NCBI RefSeq assembly: GCF_013344685.1
Contig: NZ_CP050137.1
Span: 2,050,001-2,114,000 of the forward strand
Reading direction: 5' to 3'
Source: Sphingomonas sp. CL5.1
Lineage (GTDB): Bacteria; Pseudomonadota; Alphaproteobacteria; Sphingomonadales; Sphingomonadaceae
Length of the DNA stretch: 64,000 nucleotides
Each line of letters opens with the position of its first letter. Position 1 is the first letter of the stretch. Positions 43,570 to 52,013 of the stretch are shown here, piece by piece. The translations under genes and the position numbers were made by a program. The notes beneath the pieces were generated by a model. The model was not told the DNA's origin, searched no databases, and saw only the letters and a list, made by a program, of their open reading frames with translations.

Positions 43570-44142
43570 TCAGGCAAGCGGCGCCAACGGGCGGCCGTCA
43601 TAGGGGAAGGGGCTGTCGAAATCGGCCAGCGCGGGGAGCTTCGCGTCCTTGGCCGACAGTTCGGGCGCGGTGCCCGGCGGCAGCGGCCAGTCGATCCCGG
43701 CGCTGTCCCAGCGGATGCCGCCATCGCATTCCGGCGCATAATAATCGGAGACCTTGTAGGTCACCTCGCAATCGTCCTCCAGCGTCAGGAAGGCATGGGC
43801 GAAGCCGACCGGCACGAACAATTGCCGCCCGTTCGCCGCCGACAGTTCCGCCGCGACATGCCGGCCATAGGTCGGCGAGCCGCGCCGCACGTCCACCGCC
43901 ACGTCGAGGATGCGGCCCCGGATGCAGCGCACCAGCTTGTCCTGCCCGTGCGGCGGGGTCTGGAAATGCAGCCCGCGCAGCGTGAACGCCGGCGCCGACA
44001 GCGAATGGTTGTCCTGCACGAACCGGCAGTCAATGCCGCGCTCGGCGAAGCGCCGCTCGGTGTAATATTCCGTGAACCATCCGCGCGCGTCGCCATGACG
44101 CACCGGCTCGATCAACTGCACTGCACTGTCCATCATCGGCAT
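43570..44142 (-). CDS. rfbC: dTDP-4-dehydrorhamnose 3,5-epimerase
   Basis: 190 residues; starts at 44142, 44136 and 44133 are all possible (MPMMDSAV). The RmlC cupin has DARGWFTEYYTERRF, FVQDNHSLS, LRGLHFQTPPHGQDKLVRC with the catalytic His, and FVPVGFAHAFLTLEDD. It epimerises the 4-keto sugar at C3 and C5. It is the first gene of the operon, 9 bases before rfbB. Confidence 0.95.
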   Translation of the reverse strand: MPMMDSAVQLIEPVRHGDARGWFTEYYTERRFAERGIDCRFVQDNHSLSAPAFTLRGLHFQTPPHGQDKLVRCIRGRILDVAVDVRRGSPTYGRHVAAELSAANGRQLFVPVGFAHAFLTLEDDCEVTYKVSDYYAPECDGGIRWDSAGIDWPLPPGTAPELSAKDAKLPALADFDSPFPYDGRPLAPLA

Positions 44143-44191
44143 CGCGCATAGCCGCCGCGTGGTTTACGGACAATTGAGACGAGACGATGCG

Positions 44192-45133
44192 TCAATATCC
44201 GGCGTCCAGATCCGCGACATTTTCCATCGGCTTGCCTTCCACGAAGGCGGAAAGGTTGCGCAGGAACAGGGCGGCGGCGCGCTGGAACATCTTCGCGCGC
44301 CCGCTGCGCCCGGAAAGGTGCATGGTGATCATGCAGTTCGGTGCGGACCACAGCGGGTGATCGGGCGGCAGCGGCTCGGGATTGGTCGGATCGAGGAAAG
44401 CGCCGCCGATCGTCCCGCCGCGCAGCGCGGCGAGCAGCGCGTCGTCGTCGATCATGTCGCCGCGCGCGATGTTGATGAGCCACGCGCTGTCCTTCATCGC
44501 GGCAAGCTCCGCCGCGCCGATCATCGCCCTGGTGTCCGGGGTGGAAGGCGCCGCGAGGATCACCCAGTCGAACTGGCCGAGCCGCGCGCGCCAGCGGTCC
44601 GGCGTCAGCGTGCCGTCGCGGCCGGATCGGGTGACGCCCGTCACCTCGACGCCGAACGCTTCCAGCCGGTCGCCGACCAGTCGGCCGATCGCGCCCAGCC
44701 CGACGATCAGCGCGCGGGTGCCGTGCAATTCGGTCATCCCCGGCGCGTCAAGCAGCCATTCATGGGCGTCGGCAGCGCGGACGATCCGGTCGAAGCGCTT
44801 CGCCGCGACCAGCACGCCCATCACCGCATATTCCGCCACCGCCAGTGCGTTGATGCCGACGCCGTTGGTGACGATCGCCCGCCGCGCGCGCAGCACGTCG
44901 AGCGGGAAGGCATCCAGCCCGGCGTAGATCGTCGAGACCCATTTGAGATTCGGCCCCGAGGCGCGCATCGTCGCCGCGACGCTCGCGGGCTTCTCCATGT
45001 CGACCCAGGCGATATCGGCATCGGCGATCATCGCTTTCGCCTCCTCGACGCTTTTCCACCAGGCGACGGTGACGCCGGCGGGAAGATGGGGTTCGACGAG
45101 CGGGCGGGCGATCGCGGGAAGAACGGCTTTCAT
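44192..45133 (-). CDS. D-isomer-specific 2-hydroxyacid dehydrogenase
   Basis: 313 residues from ATG 45133. The NAD site is LIVGLGAIGRLVGDRLEAFG; the catalytic Arg is in NIARGDMIDDDALL, and the Glu/His of the relay are in FLDPTNPEPLP and MITMHLSGRSG. It resembles glyoxylate/hydroxypyruvate reductases of the GhrA-like branch. It reduces a 2-oxoacid with NAD(P)H in the cytoplasm. It is divergent from the M48 peptidase; 49 bases separate it from rfbC. Confidence 0.88.
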   Translation of the reverse strand: MKAVLPAIARPLVEPHLPAGVTVAWWKSVEEAKAMIADADIAWVDMEKPASVAATMRASGPNLKWVSTIYAGLDAFPLDVLRARRAIVTNGVGINALAVAEYAVMGVLVAAKRFDRIVRAADAHEWLLDAPGMTELHGTRALIVGLGAIGRLVGDRLEAFGVEVTGVTRSGRDGTLTPDRWRARLGQFDWVILAAPSTPDTRAMIGAAELAAMKDSAWLINIARGDMIDDDALLAALRGGTIGGAFLDPTNPEPLPPDHPLWSAPNCMITMHLSGRSGRAKMFQRAAALFLRNLSAFVEGKPMENVADLDAGY

Positions 45134-45180
45134 GGCGTCCACGATAGCGTCCCGATCCGCCGACGCCTATCGTCCGTGTC

Positions 45181-46155
45181 GTGAGTAAGTTCCGCATCGC
45201 CGCCGCCCTGTTCCCGCTCGCCCTGACCGCCGCCGCGCCGGCCGGGCTGTCGGTGGAGAGCCTCGAGGCGTTGCGCGCGATCGACCTGAGGCTCGGCACA
45301 ATCGGCTATCGGCTGGCGACCGCCAACGCCGCCTTGTGCGAGCGGCAGGCGCCGGCGACCGGGGCGTTGCTCCACGCGATCACGCAATATGACCGGGCGA
45401 GCGAGGCGGCGGCGCGGCAGGCATTCGGCTTCGCCGCGCCGGTCGCGGTGGAGGCGGTGGTCGGCGATTCGCCGGCCGCGCGCGCGGGGCTGGAAGCGAA
45501 CGACGGCGTGCTCTCGGTGAACGGCGAGGAGACGAGAGGGAGCGCTACGCCGCCCTCTGTCGCCGATCGCGACGCCGCGCTGGCGGCGATCGCGCGCGGC
45601 GGGATGCGGGTGAGGCTGGACACGATTCGCGATGGCGCGCGGCGCGCGGTGGATATCGCCGGGGTGGCGGGGTGCGACACGACCTTCGAGGTGGTGCTCG
45701 GCCCGGAGATGACCGCGCAGTCGGACGGCAAGGTGGTGCAGATCGGCGTCCGCTTCCTCGAACGCTATCGCGATGACGAGGTGGCGGTGGTCGCCGCGCA
45801 TGAACTGGCGCATGTCATCCTGAACCATCGCGCGCGGCTGGAGGCGGCGGGAGTGAAGGGCGGCCTGTTCGGCGAGTTCGGCCGCAACGCCCGCCTGACG
45901 CAGCGCGCGGAGGAGGAAGCCGACCGGCTCGGCGTCCATCTGCTCTACAATGCCGGCTATGATCCCGCCTCGGCGGCGCGCTTCTGGCGCGCGCATGGCG
46001 GGGATGTCGACGGCGGCTTCTTCCGCAGCCGCACCCATCCGGCGACGAAGGTGCGCGTCGCCGCGATCGAGGCGGAGGCGGCGACGCTGGCGGCGGAGCC
46101 GGCGCGGCCGTCGATCCCGCCGATGGTGGCGGAGCGGGACCGGCCGATGCGGTGA
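45181..46155 (+). CDS. Secreted M48-family metallopeptidase with PDZ-like segment
   Basis: 324 residues from GTG 45181. A signal peptide (MSKFRIAAALFPLALTAAAP) leads to a helical stretch, then a PDZ-like segment (VEAVVGDSPAARAGLEANDG) with LSVNGEE, then the gluzincin motif AAHELAHVILNHRAR with the downstream glutamate in EEEADRLGVHLLY and the final THPATKVRV. It is probably a periplasmic quality-control protease of the BepA/LoiP type. The next element, a hairpin repeat, begins 3 bases after its stop. Confidence 0.87.
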   Translation: MSKFRIAAALFPLALTAAAPAGLSVESLEALRAIDLRLGTIGYRLATANAALCERQAPATGALLHAITQYDRASEAAARQAFGFAAPVAVEAVVGDSPAARAGLEANDGVLSVNGEETRGSATPPSVADRDAALAAIARGGMRVRLDTIRDGARRAVDIAGVAGCDTTFEVVLGPEMTAQSDGKVVQIGVRFLERYRDDEVAVVAAHELAHVILNHRARLEAAGVKGGLFGEFGRNARLTQRAEEEADRLGVHLLYNAGYDPASAARFWRAHGGDVDGGFFRSRTHPATKVRVAAIEAEAATLAAEPARPSIPPMVAERDRPMR

Positions 46156-46157
46156 AC

Positions 46158-46303
46158 TAGGACGGATCGACATTCAGAAGATGAGGAGCCGAAAATGGTG
46201 GTTTTCCGTGACCCGGAGCGCAGCGGACTAAAGGTCCGTGAGCACCGGAAGCGCGGAAAGCCGCCATTTGCAGGCCGTCAGGGCTGAATGTCGATCCGTC
46301 CTA
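46158..46303. repeat. 146-bp hairpin element with 20-bp perfect terminal inverted repeats
   Basis: TAGGACGGATCGACATTCAG at 46158-46177 is exactly complementary to 46284-46303. Inside, AAATGGTGGTTTTCCG and CGGAAAGCCGCCATTT pair at 14 of 16, and a shorter inner dyad (GGACTAAAGGTCC) sits at the centre, so almost the whole element can fold. It has no coding capacity and looks like a MITE or REP-type repeat, or a bidirectional terminator between the convergent M48 and cysS genes. Its right end supplies the cysS stop codon. Confidence 0.75.
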
Positions 46304-47731
46304 AACCGCCGTCCGCCAGTCCCATGCCAGCGCGTCGCCGTCCATCACCTCCACGCCGGCCGCGATCAGCTCGTCGCGGATCGTGTCGGAGCGGGCGAAA
46401 TCCTTCGTCGCACGCGCCTCGCGGCGTTCGGCGAGCCGTTCCGCGATCGTCGCCTCGTCGATCGTCGCGTTCGCCGGGCGGACGCGCAAATCCTCGCGGC
46501 GCAGGCGGGAGAGGTCCAGCCCGAGCAGCGCGTCGAAATCGGCCAGCGCCAGCAACCGCTCCTGCGGCGCGATCTTGCGGTCGGCGAGCATCGCGTCGAG
46601 CACGGGCAGCGCCCTTGGCGTGTTGAGATCGTCGGACAGCGCCGCGTCGAGCTGCTCGCGATAGCCGACGGCCGATTGCGCCGACGGGGCGGGAGGACGC
46701 GCGCGCAAGCCCTCCACCGCCTGCACCAGCCGCTTCAGCCGCACCTGCGCCGCCGCGAGATTCTCCCACGAGAACTCCAGCTCGCTGCGGTAATGCGCCT
46801 GAAGGCACAGCATCCGGTAGGCGAGCGGGTGGAAGCCGCGATCGACCAGCGCGGCGAGCGTCAGGAATTCGCCGGAGGATTTGCTCATCTTCCCCGCGCG
46901 CTCGACGAGGAAATTGTTGTGCATCCACAGGTTCGCGCCGGTGTCCGGGCAGTCGCAATACGCCTGGTTCTGCGCGATCTCATTGGGGTGGTGGATCTCG
47001 CGATGGTCGATCCCGCCGGTGTGGATGTCGAATTGCGGCCCGAGATATTTCTTGCTCATCACCGAGCATTCGAGATGCCAGCCCGGCGCGCCGCGCCCCC
47101 ACGGCGAATCCCATTCCATCTGGCGGTTCTCGCCCGGCGCGGAGGTGCGCCAGATCGCGAAATCCTGCGGATGGCGCTTGCCGGAAACCGGGTCGATCCG
47201 GCTCTCGCCCTCATCGTCGCGCGCGCGGGCGAGGCGGCCGTAATCGGGGACGGTGGAGACATCGAAATAAAGTCCGCTCTCCAGCCGGTAGCAATGCCTC
47301 GCTTCGATCGCCCGCCCGAACGCGATCATCTCGGCGATGTGATCGGTGGCGAGCGGGAAGCGCGCCGGATCGCCGATGTTGAGATCGCGGAGGTTCTGCC
47401 TGAACGCCTGCGTGTAATGCGCGGCGATCGCCCAGATATCCTGCCCCGCCTTCTTCGCCGCCGCCTCCATCTTGTCGTCGCCGGCGTCGGCGTCAGAGGT
47501 CAGATGGCCGACGTCGGTGATGTTGATGATGTGGGTGAGGTCATAACCCTTCCAGCGCAGCGTCCGCGCCAGCGTGTCGGTGAAGACATAGGCGCGCAGG
47601 TTGCCGACATGGGCGTAGTTATAGACGGTCGGGCCGCAGGAATAGACGCCCACCTTCGGCGCGGCGATCGGGACGAACCTTTCGAGGTTGCGGGTCAGGC
47701 TGTTGTAGAGGGTGAGCGGGGCGCCGTGCAT
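46301..47731 (-). CDS. cysS: Cysteinyl-tRNA synthetase
   Basis: 476 residues. Class I motifs: YSCGPTVYNYAHVGNLRAYV (zinc Cys and HIGH-type HVGN), INITDVGH, WHLECSVMS (zinc Cys), FDIHTGGIDHREIHHPNEIA and KMSKSSGEFLT. It charges tRNA-Cys. The C-terminal end lies in the hairpin element, whose terminal CTA forms the stop; the final residues AWDWRTAV may be slightly altered by that insertion. It is preceded by a terminator of the upstream two-component operon and so has its own promoter. Confidence 0.97.
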   Translation of the reverse strand: MHGAPLTLYNSLTRNLERFVPIAAPKVGVYSCGPTVYNYAHVGNLRAYVFTDTLARTLRWKGYDLTHIINITDVGHLTSDADAGDDKMEAAAKKAGQDIWAIAAHYTQAFRQNLRDLNIGDPARFPLATDHIAEMIAFGRAIEARHCYRLESGLYFDVSTVPDYGRLARARDDEGESRIDPVSGKRHPQDFAIWRTSAPGENRQMEWDSPWGRGAPGWHLECSVMSKKYLGPQFDIHTGGIDHREIHHPNEIAQNQAYCDCPDTGANLWMHNNFLVERAGKMSKSSGEFLTLAALVDRGFHPLAYRMLCLQAHYRSELEFSWENLAAAQVRLKRLVQAVEGLRARPPAPSAQSAVGYREQLDAALSDDLNTPRALPVLDAMLADRKIAPQERLLALADFDALLGLDLSRLRREDLRVRPANATIDEATIAERLAERREARATKDFARSDTIRDELIAAGVEVMDGDALAWDWRTAV

Positions 47732-47755
47732 GATGCGCTCCTAGCGGGCAAAAGA

Positions 47756-47787
47756 AGCCCCCGCCAGCCGGGAGTCTGGCGGGGGCT
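47756..47787 (-). terminator. Intrinsic terminator of the two-component operon
   Basis: There is a 12-bp perfect stem, AGCCCCCGCCAG with CTGGCGGGGGCT, around an 8-base loop. On the minus strand it is followed by TCTTTT. It lies between the kinase stop (47907) and the cysS start (47731). Confidence 0.8.
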
Positions 47788-47906
47788 GGCGTAGCGAGCG
47801 ATCGCCATGCCATTCGTTGCGGCTTTCGCCGGATGGGGTGGCACGGCTGATCGGGTCGGAACGTCACGCGGATATTTCACCGCGCGACCGAACATTTCAG
47901 ATTGTT

Positions 47907-49199
47907 TCAGCGCGCGAGCGGCAGGGTGACCGTGGCGATCGCGCCGCCGCGCTCGCGATTGGCGAGCGTGACATGCCCCTCATGCCGCATGACGATCGCG
48001 CGGGCGATGGCGAGGCCGAGGCCGGTGCCGCCGGTCGCGCGGTTGCGCGAAGGGTCGCCGCGCACGAACGGGTCGAACAGCCGCTCCGCCTGTGCGGGAT
48101 CGATGCCGGGGCCTTCATCCTCGACGCGGATCGTCGTCTCGGCATCCGCCGTCGCCCAGTTTACGCGGGCCGCGCCGCCGTAGCGGATCGCATTGCCGAT
48201 CAGATTGGCGAACACCCGTCGCAGCGCGCGGGGATCGCCGCGCACCACCGCGCGCGGCCCCGGCATCAGCGAAACCGCCGCGCCGCCGACGCTCATGTCC
48301 TCCACCACGCTGTCCAGCAGGCTGCCCAGCTCCACCAGCGAATGATCGCGCTCCCCCGCCTCGTCGCGCGCGAAGTTCAGCGTGTCGGCGATCATCGCGC
48401 GCATCTCGTCGATGTCGGCGGAGGCGCGGTCGCGCGCGCCTTCCGGCAATTGCTCGATCCAGAAGGCGAGGCGGGAGAGCGGGGTGCCCATGTCGTGCGC
48501 GATCGCGGCGAGCATGTTGGTGCGCTGCTCCGCGTGGCGCGCGAGGCGGTCGTGCATGTCGGCGACGGCGGTGGTCAGCGCGCGCACCTCCGCCGGGCCG
48601 CCCGCGGGGAACACCGGCCGCGCCGCGCCCGCCCGCGCCTGGTCCGCCGCATTGGCGAGCCGGCGCAGCGGGCTGGAGATGACCCGCGCGATCCACCACG
48701 CCGGGATCGACAGCAGCAGCACCGTGATCGACATCGCGATCAGGGTGCGGCCGTGCCAGTTGCTGAAACGGGGGCCGGGCCGCCCCTCCACGATCCGCCA
48801 GCCTTCCGGCGTGCGCCAGCCGAAGGCGAAGCCGCCGACGAACGCGCTGGGGATGCCGCGCGGGGTGCGCACGATCACCGCCACTACATCGTCGTGCGGC
48901 ACATGCAGCGCATGGGCGAGGCGCATGGCGGCGTCCTTGTCGGCATGTTCCGGCCCGAGCGCGATCGGCGGGCGGTCGGCGATGTAGATGCGCAGCGGCG
49001 GGCCGGGGTCGCCCGGCTGCCTGCCGGTGCGCAGCGCATAGGCGATGCTGGCGACGCCGCGCGGCGGGTCCTTGGGCGGCGGGCCGTTGAAGGTGACGGC
49101 AAACATCATCACCGCCGTCAACACCACCGCGCCCAGCACCAGCACGACGATCGGCGCGGCGATCGACCGCACCGGGCGGCGTTCAGCGGTGGTCGACAT
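47907..49199 (-). CDS. Sensor histidine kinase (EnvZ-like)
   Basis: 430 residues. Membrane helices are at about 14-37 and 150-172 with a periplasmic sensor domain of about 110 residues between. A HAMP region (SSPLRRLANAADQARAG) follows, then the HisKA box IAHDMGTPLSRLAFWIEQLP with the phosphoacceptor His, and N, G1 and G2 boxes (FANLIGNAIRYGG, VEDEGPGIDP, GGTGLGLAIARAIV). It is paired with the OmpR-type regulator, whose gene overlaps by 17 bases. The signal is unknown; the layout is that of EnvZ-like osmotic or envelope sensors. Confidence 0.92.
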   Translation of the reverse strand: MSTTAERRPVRSIAAPIVVLVLGAVVLTAVMMFAVTFNGPPPKDPPRGVASIAYALRTGRQPGDPGPPLRIYIADRPPIALGPEHADKDAAMRLAHALHVPHDDVVAVIVRTPRGIPSAFVGGFAFGWRTPEGWRIVEGRPGPRFSNWHGRTLIAMSITVLLLSIPAWWIARVISSPLRRLANAADQARAGAARPVFPAGGPAEVRALTTAVADMHDRLARHAEQRTNMLAAIAHDMGTPLSRLAFWIEQLPEGARDRASADIDEMRAMIADTLNFARDEAGERDHSLVELGSLLDSVVEDMSVGGAAVSLMPGPRAVVRGDPRALRRVFANLIGNAIRYGGAARVNWATADAETTIRVEDEGPGIDPAQAERLFDPFVRGDPSRNRATGGTGLGLAIARAIVMRHEGHVTLANRERGGAIATVTLPLAR

Positions 49200-49896
49200 C
49201 GGCCGTGAACATATAGCCTTCGTTGCGCACCGTGCGGATCAGGTCGTCGTCGCCGTCGCGGGCGAGCTTGCGGCGCAGGCGGCTGATCTGGACGTCGATC
49301 GCGCGATCGAAATGCTCCGCGTTCACCCCGCGCGACAGGTCGAGGAGCTGGTCGCGGGTCAGCACGCGGCGGGGATGCTCGACGAAGGCGAGCAGCAGGC
49401 GGAACTCGCCGTCGGAGAGGTTGATGACCACCTCCTCCGGGTCGATGAGCTGCCGCCCGACCGGGTCGAGCCGCCAGCCGCTGAAGCGCAGGTGCGGCCG
49501 CTCCCCCGGCGCGGCGCGCGATCCGCCCTGGTTGCGCCGCAGCACGGAGCGGATGCGGGCGAGCAGCTCGCGCGGGTTGGCGGGCTTGGCGACATAATCG
49601 TCCGCGCCCATCTCCAGCCCGACGATCCGGTCGATCTCCTCGCCGATCACCGAGAGGATGATGACCGCCGGCGATTTCGCGCGATCGAGCGAGCGCAGGA
49701 TTGACAGGCCGTCCTCGCCCGGCATCATCACGTCCAGCACGATCAGCGCATAGCTCTCGGCGGCGAGCAGCCGGCGCATCTCAGCCCCGTCGGCGGCGGT
49801 GTCGACCATATAGCCGTGCGAGGAGAGGAATCCGGCGGTAAGTTCGCGGATGCCGGGATCGTCGTCGACGATCAGCAGACGGGTTTCCGTATCCAT
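49183..49896 (-). CDS. OmpR-family response regulator
   Basis: 237 residues from ATG 49896; a short upstream extension is possible. The receiver domain has LLIVDDDPGIREL (acidic pair), LIVLDVMMPGEDG with the phosphorylated Asp and KPANPREL with the conserved Lys. The C-terminal winged helix has LSDGEFRLLLAFVEHPRRVL, RDQLLDLSRG and AIDVQISRLRRKL. It is activated by the overlapping kinase. The 240-bp upstream gap to rpsU holds its promoter, which I cannot place. Confidence 0.93.
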   Translation of the reverse strand: MDTETRLLIVDDDPGIRELTAGFLSSHGYMVDTAADGAEMRRLLAAESYALIVLDVMMPGEDGLSILRSLDRAKSPAVIILSVIGEEIDRIVGLEMGADDYVAKPANPRELLARIRSVLRRNQGGSRAAPGERPHLRFSGWRLDPVGRQLIDPEEVVINLSDGEFRLLLAFVEHPRRVLTRDQLLDLSRGVNAEHFDRAIDVQISRLRRKLARDGDDDLIRTVRNEGYMFTADVDHR

Positions 49897-50142
49897 TTCG
49901 GCGGCGACATTTAGCATGGGCGCGCGATTAGGCGAGCCATGTCTCGCGCAGGTTTCAGCCTTGTAACATCCGCGTAATCAACGCGCGCCGTGACGGCGAG
50001 ACGACATCCCGGTCAATAACGCACCGGGAACCTTGCCTTTGCGTCGCCGCGCTGATAGGGGCCTCCCGTTCACGGCGCGGACTTTGTTCGACGCCGTCTT
50101 GGCTATTTGGCTGTGCCAATCGATTCGGAGAAATGCGAGTTT

Positions 50143-50349
50143 ATGCAGATCATCGTTCGCGACAACAACGTCGACCAGGCGCTGCGCGCGCTCAAGAAGA
50201 AGCTGCAGCGCGAGGGCGTCTATCGCGAGATGAAGCTGCGCCGCCATTATGAGAAGCCGTCGGAGAAGCGCGCGCGCGAGCGTGCCGCCGCCGTCCGCCG
50301 CGCCCGCAAGCTGGAGCGCAAGCGCGCGGAGCGTGACGGCGCCCGGTAA
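50143..50349 (+). CDS. rpsU: 30S ribosomal protein S21
   Basis: 68 residues, [20 protein letters not shown] at the start, then a basic [19 protein letters not shown] and a lysine/arginine-rich tail, as in alphaproteobacterial S21. GGAG lies 12 bases upstream of ATG 50143, a rather long spacing; an upstream in-frame start at 50107 is not supported by the family. It binds near the 3' end of 16S rRNA in the 30S platform. Confidence 0.96.
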   Translation: MQIIVRDNNVDQALRALKKKLQREGVYREMKLRRHYEKPSEKRARERAAAVRRARKLERKRAERDGAR

Positions 50350-50357
50350 ATAGCGTC

Positions 50358-50382
50358 GCGCCGCCCATTGGATGGGCGGCGC
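50358..50382 (+). terminator. GC-rich hairpin after rpsU
   Basis: GCGCCGCCCAT and ATGGGCGGCGC form an 11-bp stem with a TGG loop, 8 bases after the rpsU stop. Only a weak T-stretch (CGTTT) follows. Confidence 0.6.
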
Positions 50383-50448
50383 CGCCGTTTCCCCGAATCG
50401 CGACCAGGTCGTGTTCGGCACGACCCCGCCTCAGCCTTGAGGATCATC

Positions 50449-51015
50449 ATGTCGACCGTCACCGCCGTCCCGATTCCGCCCGTCAAGCGCAGCTATGTCG
50501 TGTGGCTGGTGCTGGGCATCCTCGCCGCGCTGGTCGCGGCGACGGCGCTCGCCTTCCAGGGCGACGACTTCCTCACCCGCAACGCGCGCCACAAGGGCGT
50601 GGTGACGACCGCCTCGGGCCTGCAATATGAAGTGCTGACCCCCGGCAGCGGCGCGAAGCCGACCGACACCGACGTCGTGCTGGTGAACTATGAGGGCAAG
50701 CTGCTCGACGGCAAGACCTTCGACAAGTCGCAGCAGCCGACGCCGTTCCCGGTGACGGGTGTCGTGCCGGGCTTCAGCGAAGGGCTGAAGCTGATGCCGA
50801 AGGGCAGCAAGTACCGTTTCTGGATCAAGCCGTCGCTCGGCTACGGTTCCGAGGCGAAGGGGCCGATCCCGGCCAATTCGGTGCTGCAATTCGATGTCGA
50901 GCTGCTCGACTTCCTGCCCGAGCAGGTGCTGCGCCAGATGCAGATGCAGCAGCAGATGGGCGGTGCCGGTGCGCCGGGCGCGGGCGCGCCGACGGAAGGG
51001 CCGGGCGGCCGCTGA
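50449..51015 (+). CDS. FKBP-type peptidyl-prolyl cis-trans isomerase, membrane anchored
   Basis: 188 residues; ATG 50449 has TGAGGAT upstream. One N-terminal membrane helix (about residues 15-37) anchors it facing the periplasm. The FKBP domain follows: GLQYEVLTPGSGAKPTDTD, VLVNYEGKLLDGKTFDKS, FPVTGVVPGFSEGLKLMPKG and the proline-binding YRFWIKPSLGYGS. A Gln/Met- and Gly/Pro-rich tail ends the protein. It assists folding of exported proteins. Confidence 0.92.
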   Translation: MSTVTAVPIPPVKRSYVVWLVLGILAALVAATALAFQGDDFLTRNARHKGVVTTASGLQYEVLTPGSGAKPTDTDVVLVNYEGKLLDGKTFDKSQQPTPFPVTGVVPGFSEGLKLMPKGSKYRFWIKPSLGYGSEAKGPIPANSVLQFDVELLDFLPEQVLRQMQMQQQMGGAGAPGAGAPTEGPGGR

Positions 51016-51040
51016 CCGGCCGCGCGGATCGACGAATCGA

Positions 51041-51074
51041 AAAACCGGTCGGCGTGATGCCGGCCGGTTTTTTC
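51041..51074 (+). terminator. Intrinsic terminator after the FKBP gene
   Basis: AACCGGTCGGC-GTGAT-GCCGGCCGGTT (one mismatch) is followed by TTTTC. Preceding A bases could make it work in both directions, serving the convergent phosphatase as well. Confidence 0.85.
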
Positions 51075-51141
51075 TTGCGCGTTGAACGGTAAAGCTTGCG
51101 GTCGAGCGAAAGGCGCGCGGAAATCGCCGCTCCGCGCGACT

Positions 51142-51924
51142 TCAATAGCTTCCCGTCGGCCCGTGCGATTCGAGGATGCGTTGTTCCGGCCCTTCCAGCA
51201 CCAGTGCGGTCAGCCGGCCGGTGGCGAAGGCGCCGGTGTCGATGCCGATGCGGTTGTGCCGGAATTCGGGCGCCTCGCTGATCGTATGGCCGTGGACGAT
51301 CACGCCGTCGAAGCTGCCCTCGAAATTGAGGAACTCGCGCCGGATCCAGCGCAGGTCCGACGCCTGCTGCTCCTCGAACGGCACGCCTGGCCGCATCCCG
51401 GCATGGACGAAGCGATAGTCGCCCAGCGCCACGCCGTCGCCGAACGAATCGAGGAAGGCGAGGTGATCGGCCGGCACCAGCCGCCGGATCAGCTCCGCGA
51501 GCTGCTCGAAATCGCAGGCGTCATAGTCGCCCGGGTCCGCGCCGTAGCTCAGCATCGTCTCGCGCCCGCCGACGCGGTGGAACACCGTCAGCGCGCTGCG
51601 CTCGCCCTGCGCCGCGTGGAGCAGCAACTCCTCATGATTGCCCTTGATGAAGTCGCATCGCGGCGGCGCGGCGGCGAGCGTCATCGCGCGCTCCACCACG
51701 CCGCGCGAATCCGGGCCGCGATCGATCAGGTCGCCGAGGAAGATCAACCGGATTTCGCCGCTGAAGCCCGCGCTGTCGCGGTCGATCGCGGCGAGCAGCT
51801 CGTCGAGGCAATCAAGCCGGCCGTGGATATCGCCGATCGCATAGACGCGCACGCCGGCCGGCACTTCGGGCGGTGGAGCGGCTGGAGCGGGAGCGGGCTT
51901 ACGGAAAAGACGCGAAAGAACCAT
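51142..51924 (-). CDS. PPP-type metallophosphoesterase (serine/threonine phosphatase or ApaH-like)
   Basis: 260 residues. Motifs of the PPP family are complete: YAIGDIHGRLDCLDELL, IFLGDLIDRGPDSRGVV, FIKGNHEELLL, VHAGMRPG and VIVHGHTISEAP. The first 20 residues are Pro/Ala rich and basic. Related Sphingomonad proteins are annotated as serine/threonine phosphatases; the substrate could equally be a dinucleoside polyphosphate. It lies downstream of wecC in the same direction with a 90-base gap, perhaps cotranscribed. Confidence 0.9.
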   Translation of the reverse strand: MVLSRLFRKPAPAPAAPPPEVPAGVRVYAIGDIHGRLDCLDELLAAIDRDSAGFSGEIRLIFLGDLIDRGPDSRGVVERAMTLAAAPPRCDFIKGNHEELLLHAAQGERSALTVFHRVGGRETMLSYGADPGDYDACDFEQLAELIRRLVPADHLAFLDSFGDGVALGDYRFVHAGMRPGVPFEEQQASDLRWIRREFLNFEGSFDGVIVHGHTISEAPEFRHNRIGIDTGAFATGRLTALVLEGPEQRILESHGPTGSY

Positions 51925-52013
51925 TGGGATACAGCTACTGGAACGCGGCCGGTATAGACCCGCTGGCGCAAGGCTCAAGCCGCTATGGCGATCGCCGGCA
52001 CCGTCCCGGCGAA

